NCBI GenBank assembly: GCA_039000515.1
Contig: JBCFYV010000012.1
Span: 125,618,132 to 125,682,131 of the forward strand
Source of the DNA: Timema cristinae
Lineage: Eukaryota; Arthropoda; Insecta; Phasmatodea; Timematidae
DNA: 64,000 nt
Direction: 5' to 3'
A program made the translations under genes and the position numbers. Below are positions 8,673 to 20,405 of this stretch, one piece after another. Below the pieces are notes generated by a model, which did not search any database, had not been told where the DNA came from, and worked only from the letters and a program-made list of their open reading frames with translations. Numbering within the stretch: the stretch's first letter is position 1; the number at the start of each line of letters is the position of its first letter.

Positions 8673-11600
8673 TTTCGGATATATTAGATAAAATCTTGTG
8701 TGTTAATAGTTTATTAATCTAATTAGAACAAAATTCCAATTTGTTTTACATTAATTATCATGTGAAATACATAATTTACAAATTAAAAAAAAAATTATAT
8801 AAAATTGGTACAGCTATGAAAACTTCCATTCAAGTGTATAGAAGGCTATCGAGCAATATAAATAAACTTCTTTGAAAAAAGTTGCTAATAAAAATAAAAC
8901 TGCCATAAAATGTTTCTAGAAATTCTTTCACTCCATTAAAAATAAATGCATACGATATTGAAATCAAGATTTTTTTTCTTTTAATTGTATACACACAAAA
9001 AAAGCTGTCAAATTTTTAACTGCCTAGTTCATTTTTAGTGACATAGTGTTCAGTAATACCAAGTGTTTCTTTTCTCTTCGCATTTTTGACCATTAAAGTA
9101 TGCGATAAGGGGGTTAGGGCTCTGCTTAAAAATAGAAAAATTGGTAAGAACCCCAATAAACATCAACAACCGTACCAACTGTTCCGAGCAACAACAGTGA
9201 CAAGACACGCAATGTGTCAGAGCTCAAGAAAAGCCAACACAAGATTACATCGAGGTTACAAACAAGTGCTGATAACATTAAATAAAATCAGTAACCTTAC
9301 ACAATTGATATTATCCTAAATCCGCCATCATTGCTTTAAGCATTCCTTGTTTGACTTATATTGATTCATGTGAGACGAAATTTCAATTTATAAACAAAAT
9401 TGTATATTCAAGGAAATCGAAGCGAACCCATTTAAGTGAAATGTAAAGTACGTATGTTGGTAGACATGCCTGGAAAACACAGCGCAGGCCACCATATCAC
9501 TTTTGACCCCCCCATCATAGAAACAAATGCATCTCAAGAGAACATAACATATTAATATGAATAGATAGCTTAGATGAGCTAGATAAACTTGAGTCAGCTG
9601 AGTGGGCTGTTCGGGTTCTTAAGATTATTCTTAATTTGGCTGATATGTGCAAGCGACCCATTTTAATCAAACGAGCTGGTCCACGAGGAATGTCACAATG
9701 TACCAATTCAAAATAAGATATATTTGTTTTTTGTATTCAACATGCACTTTTTTTAAACTATATTTATCAGTAGCATAATGAATCATTCCAAGCCTGTGAC
9801 TCTGCCAGTTTATTAAAATGGCTCCATCTTTTCTCCTTTATTTGTTTTTATTCTTGTCCTCTAGCAATCGTGGCCATTTGTCGTGTTTGTTAGCACAAGG
9901 TACAGTACTGTGAGGCTCATTGGTGCTTTACCCGCCCTGAAATGATCAATTCATTCTTGCCATTGTCCACAATTTTGGCACCTAATAACCAATATTTTTA
10001 AAAGTGTATTGTGTGCGCATTTGTGTGCACACATGTTTTAGATGTCATCTTTAACCATAAGTAATGGTTTATATACTTTTGTGTGGGTGTTTACATCACT
10101 TTTTTAGCCCTTTTTTTGTATATGATTGTGTGTAATTATGTTTATTTTTATTAAATGTTTACATTCCCACCAGTAAAATTGTACACATATATCTTTATTG
10201 GTTCCTAGATCACATTTTTATTTTATTGTGTTTCTTAAATCTACTATCTAGCTCTTAAATGTGATAATTAGCAACCAATTATAGTGTTAATTTTGTCTGT
10301 AATCAGACCATGTTAGAAGAGTGGTTATAACCAACCAGTGATGCACTAAAATGCACAAACAACAGGTTTTTATATAATATTCACCTGCAGTCATTATTGT
10401 TTTAATTATCATACTGAAAAGTCTAAACTATAGATAAATGTAACCACAAAACTATAGTCATGTTTAGTCATATTTAATTCTTTAGATTATATTTTCTCCT
10501 AAACTAAACTAACATAATGATAGACTATTGGTTTTTGAGTATATTTGTGTAACCATATTGCCTAAAAATGCCCCGTACTCGGCGTCCGGATGTTTAAACA
10601 TGGGAGTTTCTCCTATGGTTTGCAAACGCAAATTGACGGCCACTGTATGTGTTTTGTGTGACGTTTCAATACTACCGTCATTATGTTTTAATGGGACTAT
10701 AATATGTACTTATGTATTTAATTCTAAATTTGAAGTGTTAGCAGTACTAGACTTGAATTACTGTTTGTTACGTACTAAGAACTGAACTATTTTGTTGAAG
10801 TTAGACTGACTAGTAATTAATGAGCTCCTCGAGTAATATATATATATATCTCGAGCGAGCAGTGTTGTTTTTATTTGAGGTGTTTCCAAGTGCACTCATA
10901 CTTATCTAAGCTCCCTGTGCCCTCGTTGGGACATGGCTTTGTTACTGTCATACCGCATTATTAATACCATTTATTAGCGTTGTCTAACAAAACATTTTCT
11001 CAGGAAGTCATGAAGTTTATATGAATAATCAAATTATTGTAAATAATAAATACAATTAAAAACTATTGCTCAAATGATGCTGGCATGGAACTTTGACTGT
11101 GTTGTGTTTTATTTATAACCCTTCCCCGCCGTGTGTTTCGTGTGGAACTATCTCTTTAGGTGGTAGCATTGGGGACACATTTGCCACACATGGTAAATTA
11201 ACTAAATAATATTGAATTGTTTGTAAATTTGGGTCCTAAAAGTTTAACACCGCCAAGTGGTGTACACTTCTATGGTAAAGATAAAAGTTGGGTCGCATTG
11301 TGTATTGGTCAATAATCCGGCCTGCGGTGCGCACTGAATCATGGGTGGGACTGTGAGCCTCATATTTGACATGCTTGCTTTAAAGTGTTTGTAAAAATAG
11401 TAGGGGTGGAATTCTTAAGGACATTCGAGGATTCAAGACTAAATCTGTTAAAAAAAAAAATTCCCAATATTTTAATTGAAGTTTGTTTTAAAGCCCTAAT
11501 ACTTATAATTGGTGGTTCAGAACCGATTATTAATATAAAATGAACTTGACAACCATACCCCAGACCTGTAATTTAACACAACTGAATGTATGAATGGATT

Positions 11601-12150
11601 ATAAGAAAGAATGTAAACATTTAGTTATTTTATATTCAGAACTTTTTTCAAGATTCGGATTGGTAAAATAGTGGATCTGTCTCCAAGCCTGAAAAATAAA
11701 GATTTCTTCTGAAAAAGATGGGAATTTAGCATTAATAAAAGTGGCAAACCTGAATTGTATGTTGGAGAGGGTGGGTTGCATAATACCAGGGGTGATGAGT
11801 AGAAACCTTTATTTTGAGGGAATATAATTATTGGGCTTAGTTAAAAAATTATTTAAACGTTATTTTAGGACTCCTTGTTAACAAATCAACTTGGAATTCA
11901 AGAGATATAATTCAATGAAGATAAATAATATGGATACATTGTGTGTGTGCAACAAGCCCAAAAATAGAAGGCTATAAAAATCAATCTCACACTTTTATTT
12001 ATTTCCCTCTTCGATTCTAAATATTTGTCTTAGGTAACAATGTGGCCATTATAATAGCAGGTTTAAATACACATTTTACTCTTTGGCTGAGGGCAATAAA
12101 TTTCCTCTGCCGAAAGAACTTAATTTTCTGATTGATACAGCATTTACTTG
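8673..12150. other. AT-rich intergenic DNA
   Basis: About 3.5 kb with no recognisable gene. Contents worth noting are one palindrome at 10822-10860 and A and T runs. Slightly GC-richer patches near 10.57-10.65 and 11.12-11.17 kb have no convincing frames or splice sites. Confidence 0.5.
10822..10860. repeat. Imperfect palindrome with (AT)n core
   Basis: GAGCTCCTCGAG, then an AT alternation, then CTCGAGCGAGC. The two CTCGAG hexamers and their outer flanks are inverted around the AT core, so the segment could extrude as a hairpin or cruciform. Confidence 0.7.
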
Positions 12151-12330
12151 GTTTAGCGGCCAAATGGACTAAGGCGTCGTGTGTTGCACTGGCCTGCGGA
12201 ATGGTTTCCCGCTCTTATTTCACGCAAATTACCTCTAAAATGCTCCCTTCATCTTCCGTACTACTCCATTAGAGTAACTATCATAGGTGCATACAACCTG
12301 AACAGGTAGTAAGATGTGATGATAAAAAGA
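12151..12330 (+). mobile_element. SINE-1, internally deleted and diverged
   Basis: Head AGCGGCCAAATGGACTAAGG corresponds to the SINE-1 A-box region. The B-box part is missing. The body resumes at GGAATGGTTTCCCGCTC and the 3' end AACAGGTAGTAAGATGTGAT is a diverged form of the shared SINE-1/SINE-2 tail. Confidence 0.55.
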
Positions 12331-12720
12331 ATTGTTTTTTCTCAAAATCTACTTTAACGGTTTTGATTATATTTTCTATCTATGAACGGTTTAGTATAAT
12401 AAAGAAAATGGCAACTATCATTTTCCTATGAAAATATTTGGAGGTTTCTTTAAAGCGGAAATTTCCAATTTTGAACATATCTCTACAACTATTTGAGAAA
12501 CGAAATATATTTTTATAAAAGCAATAATTGTTTCTTAGTTATTGCCAAATATAGATATTTTTTTTAAGTTGTGGTCTTTGAAATGGGGAGTTAATTGTTA
12601 TGTTCTTTGGTGGAAAGAGATGTTACTTTTCCCTCGGTGTTTCTGTGACAGTGTATATTATTTCATTTATTATAAGTGTCTGAGGGAATGAGTAATAAAA
12701 CAGAGAGAGTCTGTACAACC
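12331..12720 (+). repeat. Unclassified interspersed repeat (family U), copy 1
   Basis: Blocks in order: TTCTCAAAATCTACTTTAAC, GGTTTTGAT, ATGGCAACTAT, ACAACTATTTGAGAAACG, TTCTTTGGTGGAAAGAGATG, TTTCTGTGACAGTGTATATT. The same order occurs at 24.86-25.23 kb. No coding potential, terminal repeats or pol III boxes seen. Confidence 0.55.
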
Positions 12721-13336
12721 ATCTCATGTTGACTGCACTACCTAGCCACTTCATTTTGTTAACATCGAGAAACCAAAACTCTCACTTTTGTTTAAATGTG
12801 TAGGTACAAAACTAGCCGAGTATTTAAATTCACTAAATTATCCTTATTTTTTATTACATTCCCAGACATTTCCCTGTCTGTAGTTTACCATGTTATTACA
12901 CAAATGATTCTCTTTCACAAGCCCCATCTTTGACAGCTTCAACTCCGGGCAGAACTATAAAATGTGGGCGACTACGACTCTAGACCATTCTGCGGGAAAA
13001 CATTTGTTCTGTCCTAGGTCCCAACATCGAAACTTGTGCTTGAATTATTAAACTAAACTCGATACAAGTGAAGATATGAAAACTAAGATTACAGTGTTTG
13101 TCAATCAAGTGTCTGAAAAAAAGATGTTTTTTTTATTTGGGGTACACGCAGGTCGATCTTGTGGCTATTTATATTCGAGTGCATAAGAAAAACTGCATCA
13201 ACATTAAAAGTTTAGCTTTCAAGCTTTTAAACTTTAATATATATCAAGTTCAAATGATATTTGAGTTAACAACATTACCTGGATCGATTATAATTAGTAA
13301 TAGATGTTAGTAGGAAATAAAAATTGTTTATTATGT
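12721..13336. other. Non-coding stretch
   Basis: AT-rich sequence with no recognised gene or repeat. Confidence 0.5.
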
Positions 13337-13637
13337 ATTATTATTATTATTATTATTATTAGCACTGCGTCTTACTACCCGTTCGGGTTATACGCACTAT
13401 GCTAATGTGTAATGGAAGGGTGATTGTGAGATGAAATGAAGGACCTACAGTTTAACGTGGGATCTAAACCACGGTGGAGGCCTGGCATTCCCCACATTCA
13501 CAAGTTTGTGATTAAAACACGTCTTGTCAGAGGTGAAGTAAGGGTTTGTCAATCAGATAAATCTGTGCCGGGACCGAGGATTGAACACTGGACCCTGAGT
13601 AAAGATGTCTGACACCTTACCCCTAGACCACCAGGTC
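13337..13637 (-). mobile_element. SINE-2, full length
   Basis: Read on the minus strand it begins at the right: TGACCTGGTGGTCTAGGGGT (tRNA-like A-box region), then GTGTTCAATCCTCGG (B-box). A body with CTCTGACAAG and CCAGGCCTCCACCGTGG follows, and the 3' end CCCGAACGGGTAGTAAGACG leads into an (AAT)n tail. Flanks TTGTTTATTATG and ATGTTTATTGTG (10 of 12 matching) look like an aged target-site duplication. Confidence 0.75.
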
Positions 13638-15960
13638 AATGTTTATTGTGAAAATATACATTTTATTTATTCTATATTTTTTTTCTATAAAGGTTGGGAC
13701 AAAAGTATTTGAGGAAAGATTAAATATAAGATGTATAGACAAAATAACATCCAAGCAATTAGAGTAAAGATAGATAGGTGATAAGTTTAAAGTGTATTGG
13801 GGCCCCAAAAAGGTTGCGGACCAATGGGGTACACTAGTACTCCAGGTAGTGATGGTGGGATGTGTCATAATCTAGGGTTAAAGGTCGGCCACGACACTTA
13901 AGTTTTAATCCCTCCCACTCGCCATATCTTGACAAAAAAAATGTTATTCTCCCTTCTCGGTGTTACAATGACGCGTCTCGGCCATCTTGGCTCAACTAGT
14001 CCTTATTCCACGCAGGAAACTCAAGGTCATGCCATCGGGTGACTAACTCGCAGGTAAATCCTGTTCAGCAACCACGGCCGTGTTGTGTTCGTCCAGGACG
14101 GCGGTGAAACACGTGAAGAGTGGTTTGTTAGAGGTTCCACCCACGCCATTGCCTCACCACTATTATTATACCAGCTCAAGCGGCGCCATTTTCCCCCCCT
14201 GATGTTGGTATGCGCAGACGCGGATCACGGCCTTCTGCAAGGTCGTTCAAGGCCCTCTCGATGTAACAAAACAGCCCGAGGTGCTTAGTCACGTCAGCCA
14301 TTATTAATGTTTCATCGTAATCTATGTTCAATCTCCAGCTCAACAATAATAGCAATAAATGAAGGATTTGCGTTGCAGCGCATTCTTTGTGGGATTCTCG
14401 TGACCGCAAAGCGCTGAATCAGTTGAACTTGTTACAATCCAATTTTCACATAAAGGACCTTTTAGACAATACAGATATGTTTGCAGTTAGCAATGATAAT
14501 ATTTTACAAAATTATTAGTATGAATTTAAAACTATCACTAGTAGTTTTCTGTTAAGGATTTTGAAGAAATGTCTCTTTGGATTCCATGTTGAAATGTCTT
14601 CTTTAGTTTCTCCTTGGATTTGAAGTTGATATTTTTCCTTGGTGATCAATTCAGACAAAAGAATACTATATTCAATAGTACATTAAATTCACAAAGAATA
14701 AACGTTCACGTGATCTAAGTCGTCAGTCTGACAATACATGCTGAAATTAAAATAATAAGCCCTAGACACTCAATCGATTTCTTAAAATCACTTGATGTGA
14801 GTTGTTAAACGAAACTTTTGTCAGCCATCTTGAAACAGATAACCATATCACGAAAACAAACCTGTCTTTCGGCCTAGGTTCAAAGAATGTCCCTGCCAAA
14901 CTTAGTTAAAACTGGTCCACCTATTCGGCAGTAATATCATAACAAACTGTCGAGTTAAAATAGGACCTCGTTCACAGATCCCCTTACTTGACGTATAAAT
15001 ACGTATATCTTGTCTTAATATTGAAATTTGACTGTAAATGGCATGGATGTAATGAGACTTATTTTTGCTGGGGTGGAGGTGAGGGGTTGGTGAATGTTGT
15101 AGAAAGGGTCCTCTTACCTGAGGTGGTGACGTCCCCCAGAAAGATGTATCAAGGATTATTGTTTTTACAATAAATTCCTTTTGAATATATTTAAAGCTAT
15201 GTTCATACATAGGTGAAGCTTGTAGGAACTATGCATTTTATAAAACTCCAATAAGTCACAAACTTAAGCATCAAGGTAGAATACATATTTCCATTATTAA
15301 TAATACTTTATCCAACCTCTTCGTGCCATCTCGTCATAATTAAATGTATCTATCTTTCTCTCAAATAGTTAATCCTTCATCTGTTCTGTGTGCTGTTCTT
15401 GTGGGTTATAAATGGTGGGTTAATCGGCCGGGTTGAGAGCGCCTGGTAGCTACTACACTTAATACCATCTCTGAAGGAACTGCAGGTCCTATTGAAAAAA
15501 AAATGTATCTTCAGTCTCTCTCGGTCAACAGTTGCCAAATCTCCTCTCTTTTAGTTTTGTCTGAAGTGGTGTGTTGGGGTAAGAAGGAGCTACTGGCAAC
15601 ATTGACAATCCAGCGTTGCGAGATGTCCTATATTCAAGAGAAGATCGACCACACGTAAACAATAGAACGGCAACGCTGATCCCTAATGGTATCAATGCAG
15701 TTCATTGTCAAATTCACAATATTAATAGCGCCACATTTTGAGCGCACTTGACATTAGAACCAGTTTTACATCTAGAATTTCATATCTATCAAATCCAATT
15801 GAAACACAACTATTTAAATGTATATTTTACTTGTAAGTTGGAATTATTGTGTTTACATGGAACAATCAACACTGCTAGAGAGTAAAACAAAGTTTCTCAT
15901 ACACAAAAATGTTTTCTATTTGTCAAGTGCGCCTGGCTAGTAGATAACCTGCATGGTAGC
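13638..15960. other. Intergenic DNA
   Basis: No supported gene. The stretch at about 13.97-14.42 kb is GC-richer with short frames on both strands, but none shows a domain or paired splice sites. The rest is AT-rich. Confidence 0.45.
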
Positions 15961-16150
15961 AAAGTTGCTATGATAGTCTACATATCTGGGGTTCAATTGC
16001 AACTTTATCAACTATCAGATCAAAAATGGCAGTTACAATATATCTCTTTTTCTCTGTGATCTCCAAATTAATATTTAATGATGAAAATAAAGAGTTTAAT
16101 AGGTAAAGATACAAAAGCCTACAAACAAGTGAAGAACTGCGTGTGCTTTT

Positions 16151-16353
16151 AATACGTGTAAAAAACCCTTCCTTCACCTCTGACAAGACGTGTATTAATC
16201 ACAACTTGTGAATGTGGGGAATGCCAGGCCTCCACCGTGGTTTGGATCCCACGTTAAACTGTAGGTCCTCCATTTCATCTCACAATCACCCTACCATTAT
16301 ACATTAGCGTAAGTGCGTATAACCCGAACGGGTAGTAAGACGCGGTGATGATG

Positions 16354-16398
<45 letters not shown>

Positions 16399-16406
16399 GT
16401 GTAAAA
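16151..16406 (+). mobile_element. SINE-2, 5'-truncated, with target-site duplication
   Basis: The body starts at ACCCTTCCTTCACCTCTGAC, lacking the tRNA head. It continues through CCAGGCCTCCACCGTGG and CCCGAACGGGTAGTAAGACG to a (TAA)n tail. AATACGTGTAAAA occurs on both sides (16151-16163 and 16394-16406), a 13-bp exact target-site duplication. Truncation at the 5' end plus a direct repeat is the signature of target-primed reverse transcription. Confidence 0.8.
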
Positions 16407-17320
16407 CAAGCTATATTAGCGTATGAACCACTGGTCCAAGCTACTTTTAATCTAGGGCAAGCTGCTGACAAGATGGCGAAAGTAACTAGATTCACACGTC
16501 ATGTGATGTACAGCTGTCACTTCTGTTTGGATAGATATCGTCAATATTTATAAAATAATACTAATAATATAGTAAGGCCTTCCTTTGAAAATTAGACTGT
16601 AGCAGACAAGTTTCGTGATTATTTCAATGTGGAGGTCCAATCTGCTATGTCCCAAAAGGGTTTAAATCCCTGTGAAATAGGTTTGTATGAGTACAAAAGT
16701 TTATGGCAGCTATGGTATCATTTGTCATGTTTTTACTTATTGCTCGCCAATAAACTTGATTACCAAATGCAGTCATCCTCCGTACTATCATTGAACAAGG
16801 TAATATATGTCCATTGCAACAAGAGGTCACACGTGTTTGCTTGTGTCAGCTGACGAAGCAGATGTTACGTCACTGTGTTGTGTTAATTAATCGTGTGTGT
16901 CATTACTTTATCTCGTCTTATGACAAGATTTGTGACGTCATCAGAACTGGGCACAACTGTTTTTACAACTCCTGCCCTTCGGTCGGTTCAATCTCGGACC
17001 ATTTTCCTGGGACTACACCACATTTCGTAAGACCCCCAATTACGTCACCATCGGACTTACCTTTAGGAGGTACCGTTTTAACTTGACCATTTGGCATCTC
17101 GCCCGTCCGTCTGTCTGTTACATGATAGCTGTCAGGGGTGGGGGTGGGGGGTTGTATCCCAGGTCATGTGACGTGTGTACTGTGAAAGGTTTATAGCTCT
17201 TATTATCCGAGTCAGTAAGGTGGGCGTTCAAAGAGATTTTTAATTTAATAACTTATCTCAGGTGACTTTACATCTAAAATTATGAGAATCCAGTCGAGTA
17301 GCTAGGTTGTATTATTTTCT
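16407..17320. other. Non-coding stretch
   Basis: No recognised gene. A somewhat GC-richer patch at about 16.9-17.1 kb contains several TGACGTCA-like and TTACGTCA-like hexamers but no convincing exon. Confidence 0.45.
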
Positions 17321-17590
17321 AGCCCCTCTTGGAGAGAGAAAGTATTGTGATCATCCAAAAAAATCTAATCGAGATTTTGATAAATGTCTACGTTTTATGG
17401 CTTCATGAAGCCGAAAAAAGTTGGTTTCGTGATTCTGTCTGTCTGTCTGTCCGTCTGTCTGTTACTGGGACTAGAACCAAAACTATTTGACCGATAGCTA
17501 TAAGACTTGTTAGCTAAGGTTTTTATGAGGTTCCTCAGATGTATTTTTGGGATTAGATAACTAAAGCCTCGCTCCCACTGGGCGATAATC
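17320..17590 (+). repeat. Family U repeat, copy 2 (5' part) with (TCTG)n
   Basis: TTGGAGAGAGAAAGTATTGT, AATCGAGATTTTGATAAATG, GGTTTCGTGATTCTGTCTG and AGGTTCCTCAGATGTA parallel the left part of the copy at 24.6 kb (GGAGAGAGAAATATTATGAT, AAATCGAGATTATAAAATG, GTTTTCGTGATTGTGTGTG). A tetranucleotide run sits where the other copy has (TG)n. Confidence 0.5.
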
Positions 17591-17637
17591 TCCACCAGCT
17601 TGTATCAGTCCCCGTTCGTTTCTCGATGCTGCGGCTG

Positions 17638-17790
17638 TTATAATAATAATAATAATAATAATAATAATTATATTATTATTATATTATTATTATTATTATA
17701 TTTTTTAGAACCGCGTCTTACTATCCGTTCGGGTTATACGCTTTAAGTACTAATTACGCTAATAGATTAAGAATCGAGAAGGTTGAACTA
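17638..17790 (-). mobile_element. SINE-2 3' end with long (AAT)n tail
   Basis: About 60 bp of interrupted TAA/TTA repeats is followed by CGCGTCTTACTATCCGTTCG and GGTTATACGC, the reverse complement of the shared SINE 3' end. Only the last part of the body is present. Confidence 0.6.
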
Positions 17791-18189
17791 GAGGAAATAA
17801 ACCCGCATTTGCGTTGTGGGAGAGTAGAAAACCAATTAAATGTCGCTAAAAGCGAGAAAGACGTTGATGGAAAAAAGTTTTTTTTAAGACGGGGTGAGAA
17901 TGATGGTGAATATTGTCAGATTTATCGTTGAATGGTGTGTGCCCGTTTAAAACACACAATAACCACAACCCTACCAACATACTAGTATTAGGATGAGGAA
18001 TAGAAATTAGCTGATTAACATTTAAATTTACCCGCTATTGTTTGCGCCGGACACTCGGGCAATGTTTCCATGTTTCCAGACACAGGGGAAACATCATTGG
18101 TCGGCGTGTGTCCGGCGATTATAGTCCAGTGTGAACTAGGCTTAACACTTTAATTAAGGTTAGTTTACTTAAAACATAAAAGAGCAAAC
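17791..18189. other. Non-coding stretch
   Basis: No gene or array. A GC-richer patch around 18.05-18.13 kb contains the near-inverted words TGTTTGCGCCGGACAC and GTGTGTCCGGCGAT, about 70 bp apart. It could be the remnant of a palindromic element. Confidence 0.35.
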
Positions 18190-18520
18190 AACCGATTTTC
18201 TCAAAATTAGCTCTAATGATTTTGATTAACATTCACTCGAATCTAAACACTGTTGTAAGACAACAACAACAACAACAACAACAACAATGGCGCGTGTCAT
18301 TTTTCCGGGATAGCTCAATTCTTGATCATATAATTATCTGGAATAATTTTAGACACGAGATAACCTATCCTTGCAAAGTTGTAGTGATATTCAAGTTAAA
18401 CAACTTTTAGTTTAAATATATTTGTATAAAACCAATAGTTTCCGAGATGTTGACGAAGATATATTTTTAAACGGAGTTCTGTTATTCTCTTCGCTGCACA
18501 GAGATGTAAATCTTTTTATT
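18190..18520 (+). repeat. Family U repeat, copy 3 with (CAA)n
   Basis: TTCTCAAAATTAGCTCTAAT, GATTTTGAT, AATAGTTTCCGAGATGTTGA and GCACAGAGATG follow the block order of copies 1 and 4. A (CAA)n run at 18257-18291 makes a polyglutamine-like frame, which is not a gene. Confidence 0.45.
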
Positions 18521-20035
18521 TATTTTCATATATCTCACGAGTTTTAAGTAAATGTCTCCATTTTAGGTAAATGAGCAAGAGAAGTTTGCGCGCTTCATTC
18601 ACTGAACCATTTAAAATACTTTTCACTGCATGGATGATTTTTTATTCCCTATTTTTTATTATTCATTTATTACTCGCTCTCGTTAACGTGGGATGGAAGG
18701 GGACTTTTTTTTGGCTAAAATAAATCAAATATTGTTCCAGTAGAAACAAAGAGTTTAATTTCCTTCACGTGGTTTTATCAACATTTGTTGAATATCTGTC
18801 ACGAGCATAGCAGCACTATCTAGTATGTCATAAATTCTAGGGAGCACCACTGAAGAAAATTAAAATGTTATTGAACTGAAGCAAATTAATTTATTTAATT
18901 TAGCAATAATTATTTATTTAGCCAAAAAACTTTACTATAAACTAAAATTTAATATTTAGGTTTTTTTAAAGTTAAGTTTTTCGAATTTTCTTTGTAATCT
19001 TATAGTTGTTATGATAAATGTTAGGTGTTCAAAGAAGTCCGGGCTCGGCTCATATAAATGATCTTGTGTGCATTAATTGAGGATCATTAGTCTACAATCA
19101 ATATCGAGAGCGGGCACACGATAGGAGATTAATTTGGGTTGGGGGATATGGGGGGAGGGGCAATGGGGGTGATCGACCCTACACCTCCCCTCTCCCTGCG
19201 CATGGAAAATAATTTAAAATATTAAAACCAATACCTTAATGTTCTAATTCTAGAATTTGATAAAACCTTTTTAAATGAAGATAATTTGTTTAATTTAATT
19301 TCAGGGAACCCTCGGCAGATATTCTACAACTGTTGATATCCACTCGTAAGGAAAATAAACTAAATGTTTCTACTGGAGAACTATTTGATATATTTTAAAT
19401 AATAACAATTGTTTATTCTAAAAACTTCGAGAATGTTTCCCCTCCTCGCAAGCTTTGGGCATGTGTTTGGTTGCCCTGAGCTGGGCCAAAAGTGCCCATT
19501 GTTTGACATCCATGTAGCCTAGTCAACAACAGTTACGCCTTTTTGTTGGCAGAGCCTCTTCATCTACGAGTAACTGTTCTCCTAACCCCCCCCCCCCCCC
19601 CTACGTTCTCTTTTCATTCTTCACAGCGTCGTTATTCCATTTTCTCATCATCCGTTCTTTTTTTCCTATCCTATTCCATTATTCTCAACATTATTGTAAG
19701 CTATCAGTTTTTTTATCAAGTACTTTTAGGTGTTTTTTTTGCTGGGAAAAACGACTTCTCATGTCCTACGCATTTATGTTGTTTCAACAATGTTTTGTTG
19801 TTGTTTTTTGTGCACCGCAACACGTTTTACTACCTTGGTCGTCATTAGTGAGGGGGAAATGTCCCCCCCCCCAATAATCTGCTCGTATGTGAGTGACACT
19901 CTTAGTAACGAACTGAATTTGGGCGAAACCCGGGTGGAATGTGAGGACAGTCAATTTCAACGGTAAAAATTCTGGAACAAGTTCCTGTGTTATACTCGCA
20001 CCACGGCGCTAGTATCGCTAAGTTCATTGCCGCAC
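18521..20035. other. Non-coding stretch with a C16 run
   Basis: AT-rich DNA. A run of 16 C stands at 19586-19601, and CCCCCCCC recurs near 19865. A 101-codon frame at 19543-19848 is low-complexity and without domain resemblance. Confidence 0.45.
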
Positions 20036-20405
20036 TCACCAAGTACGATATCTATATCTCTCTTGAGCTAGTTCTATCCAGTCCACCTCATTACATCTTA
20101 TCTCTTTCAGGTCCCTTTTAATCCCCCCTCTGTCTCTTGCCATTGGTCTTACCAATCAATACCTTAGTTAAACGTGGTTCCATATTCTCCTATTCGCACT
20201 GCGTGCTCTGCCCAACGTAACCTGCGAGATTTGACTACCGTAACAGTGTCGGGTGATGAGGACAGGGTAGATAACTCATTGTTGTGTAACCTCCTCCATT
20301 CTCCTAGCCCTTCATCCCTTTATGAACCAACTATTTTCCTAAGCATTTTGTTTTCAAACACCCTGTATTTCTTCTCGTTATTTAAGTTAAGAAAACAAGA
20401 TTAAA
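20036..20405 (-). mobile_element. Non-LTR retrotransposon fragment, reverse transcriptase C-terminus
   Basis: Minus-strand translation gives VFENKMLRKIVGS, GEWRRLHNNEL, then VKSRRLRWAEHAVRIGEYG, and in another frame EVDWIELAQE. This is the ending widespread in LINE-type endonuclease/reverse transcriptases of arthropods (FE..MLRKI, WR.R.N.EL, V.KSRRLRWAGHV.RM.E). Stops and frameshifts are present and no polymerase core remains. I assign it to non-LTR elements without naming a clade. Confidence 0.65.

Noticed and set aside
13970..14420. GC-richer patch with frames on both strands
   Set aside because: No paired splice sites, domain or similarity to a known protein. I considered a promoter or first exon but cannot support either.
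15925..16010. Detached SINE-2 head before the copy at 16.15 kb
   Set aside because: CTGGGGTTCAATTGCAAC resembles a B-box, but the target-site duplication places the element's true start at about 16164.
18216..18410. Polyglutamine protein frame
   Set aside because: The Q run is a (CAA)n microsatellite inside a non-coding interspersed repeat; flanking codons show no family resemblance.
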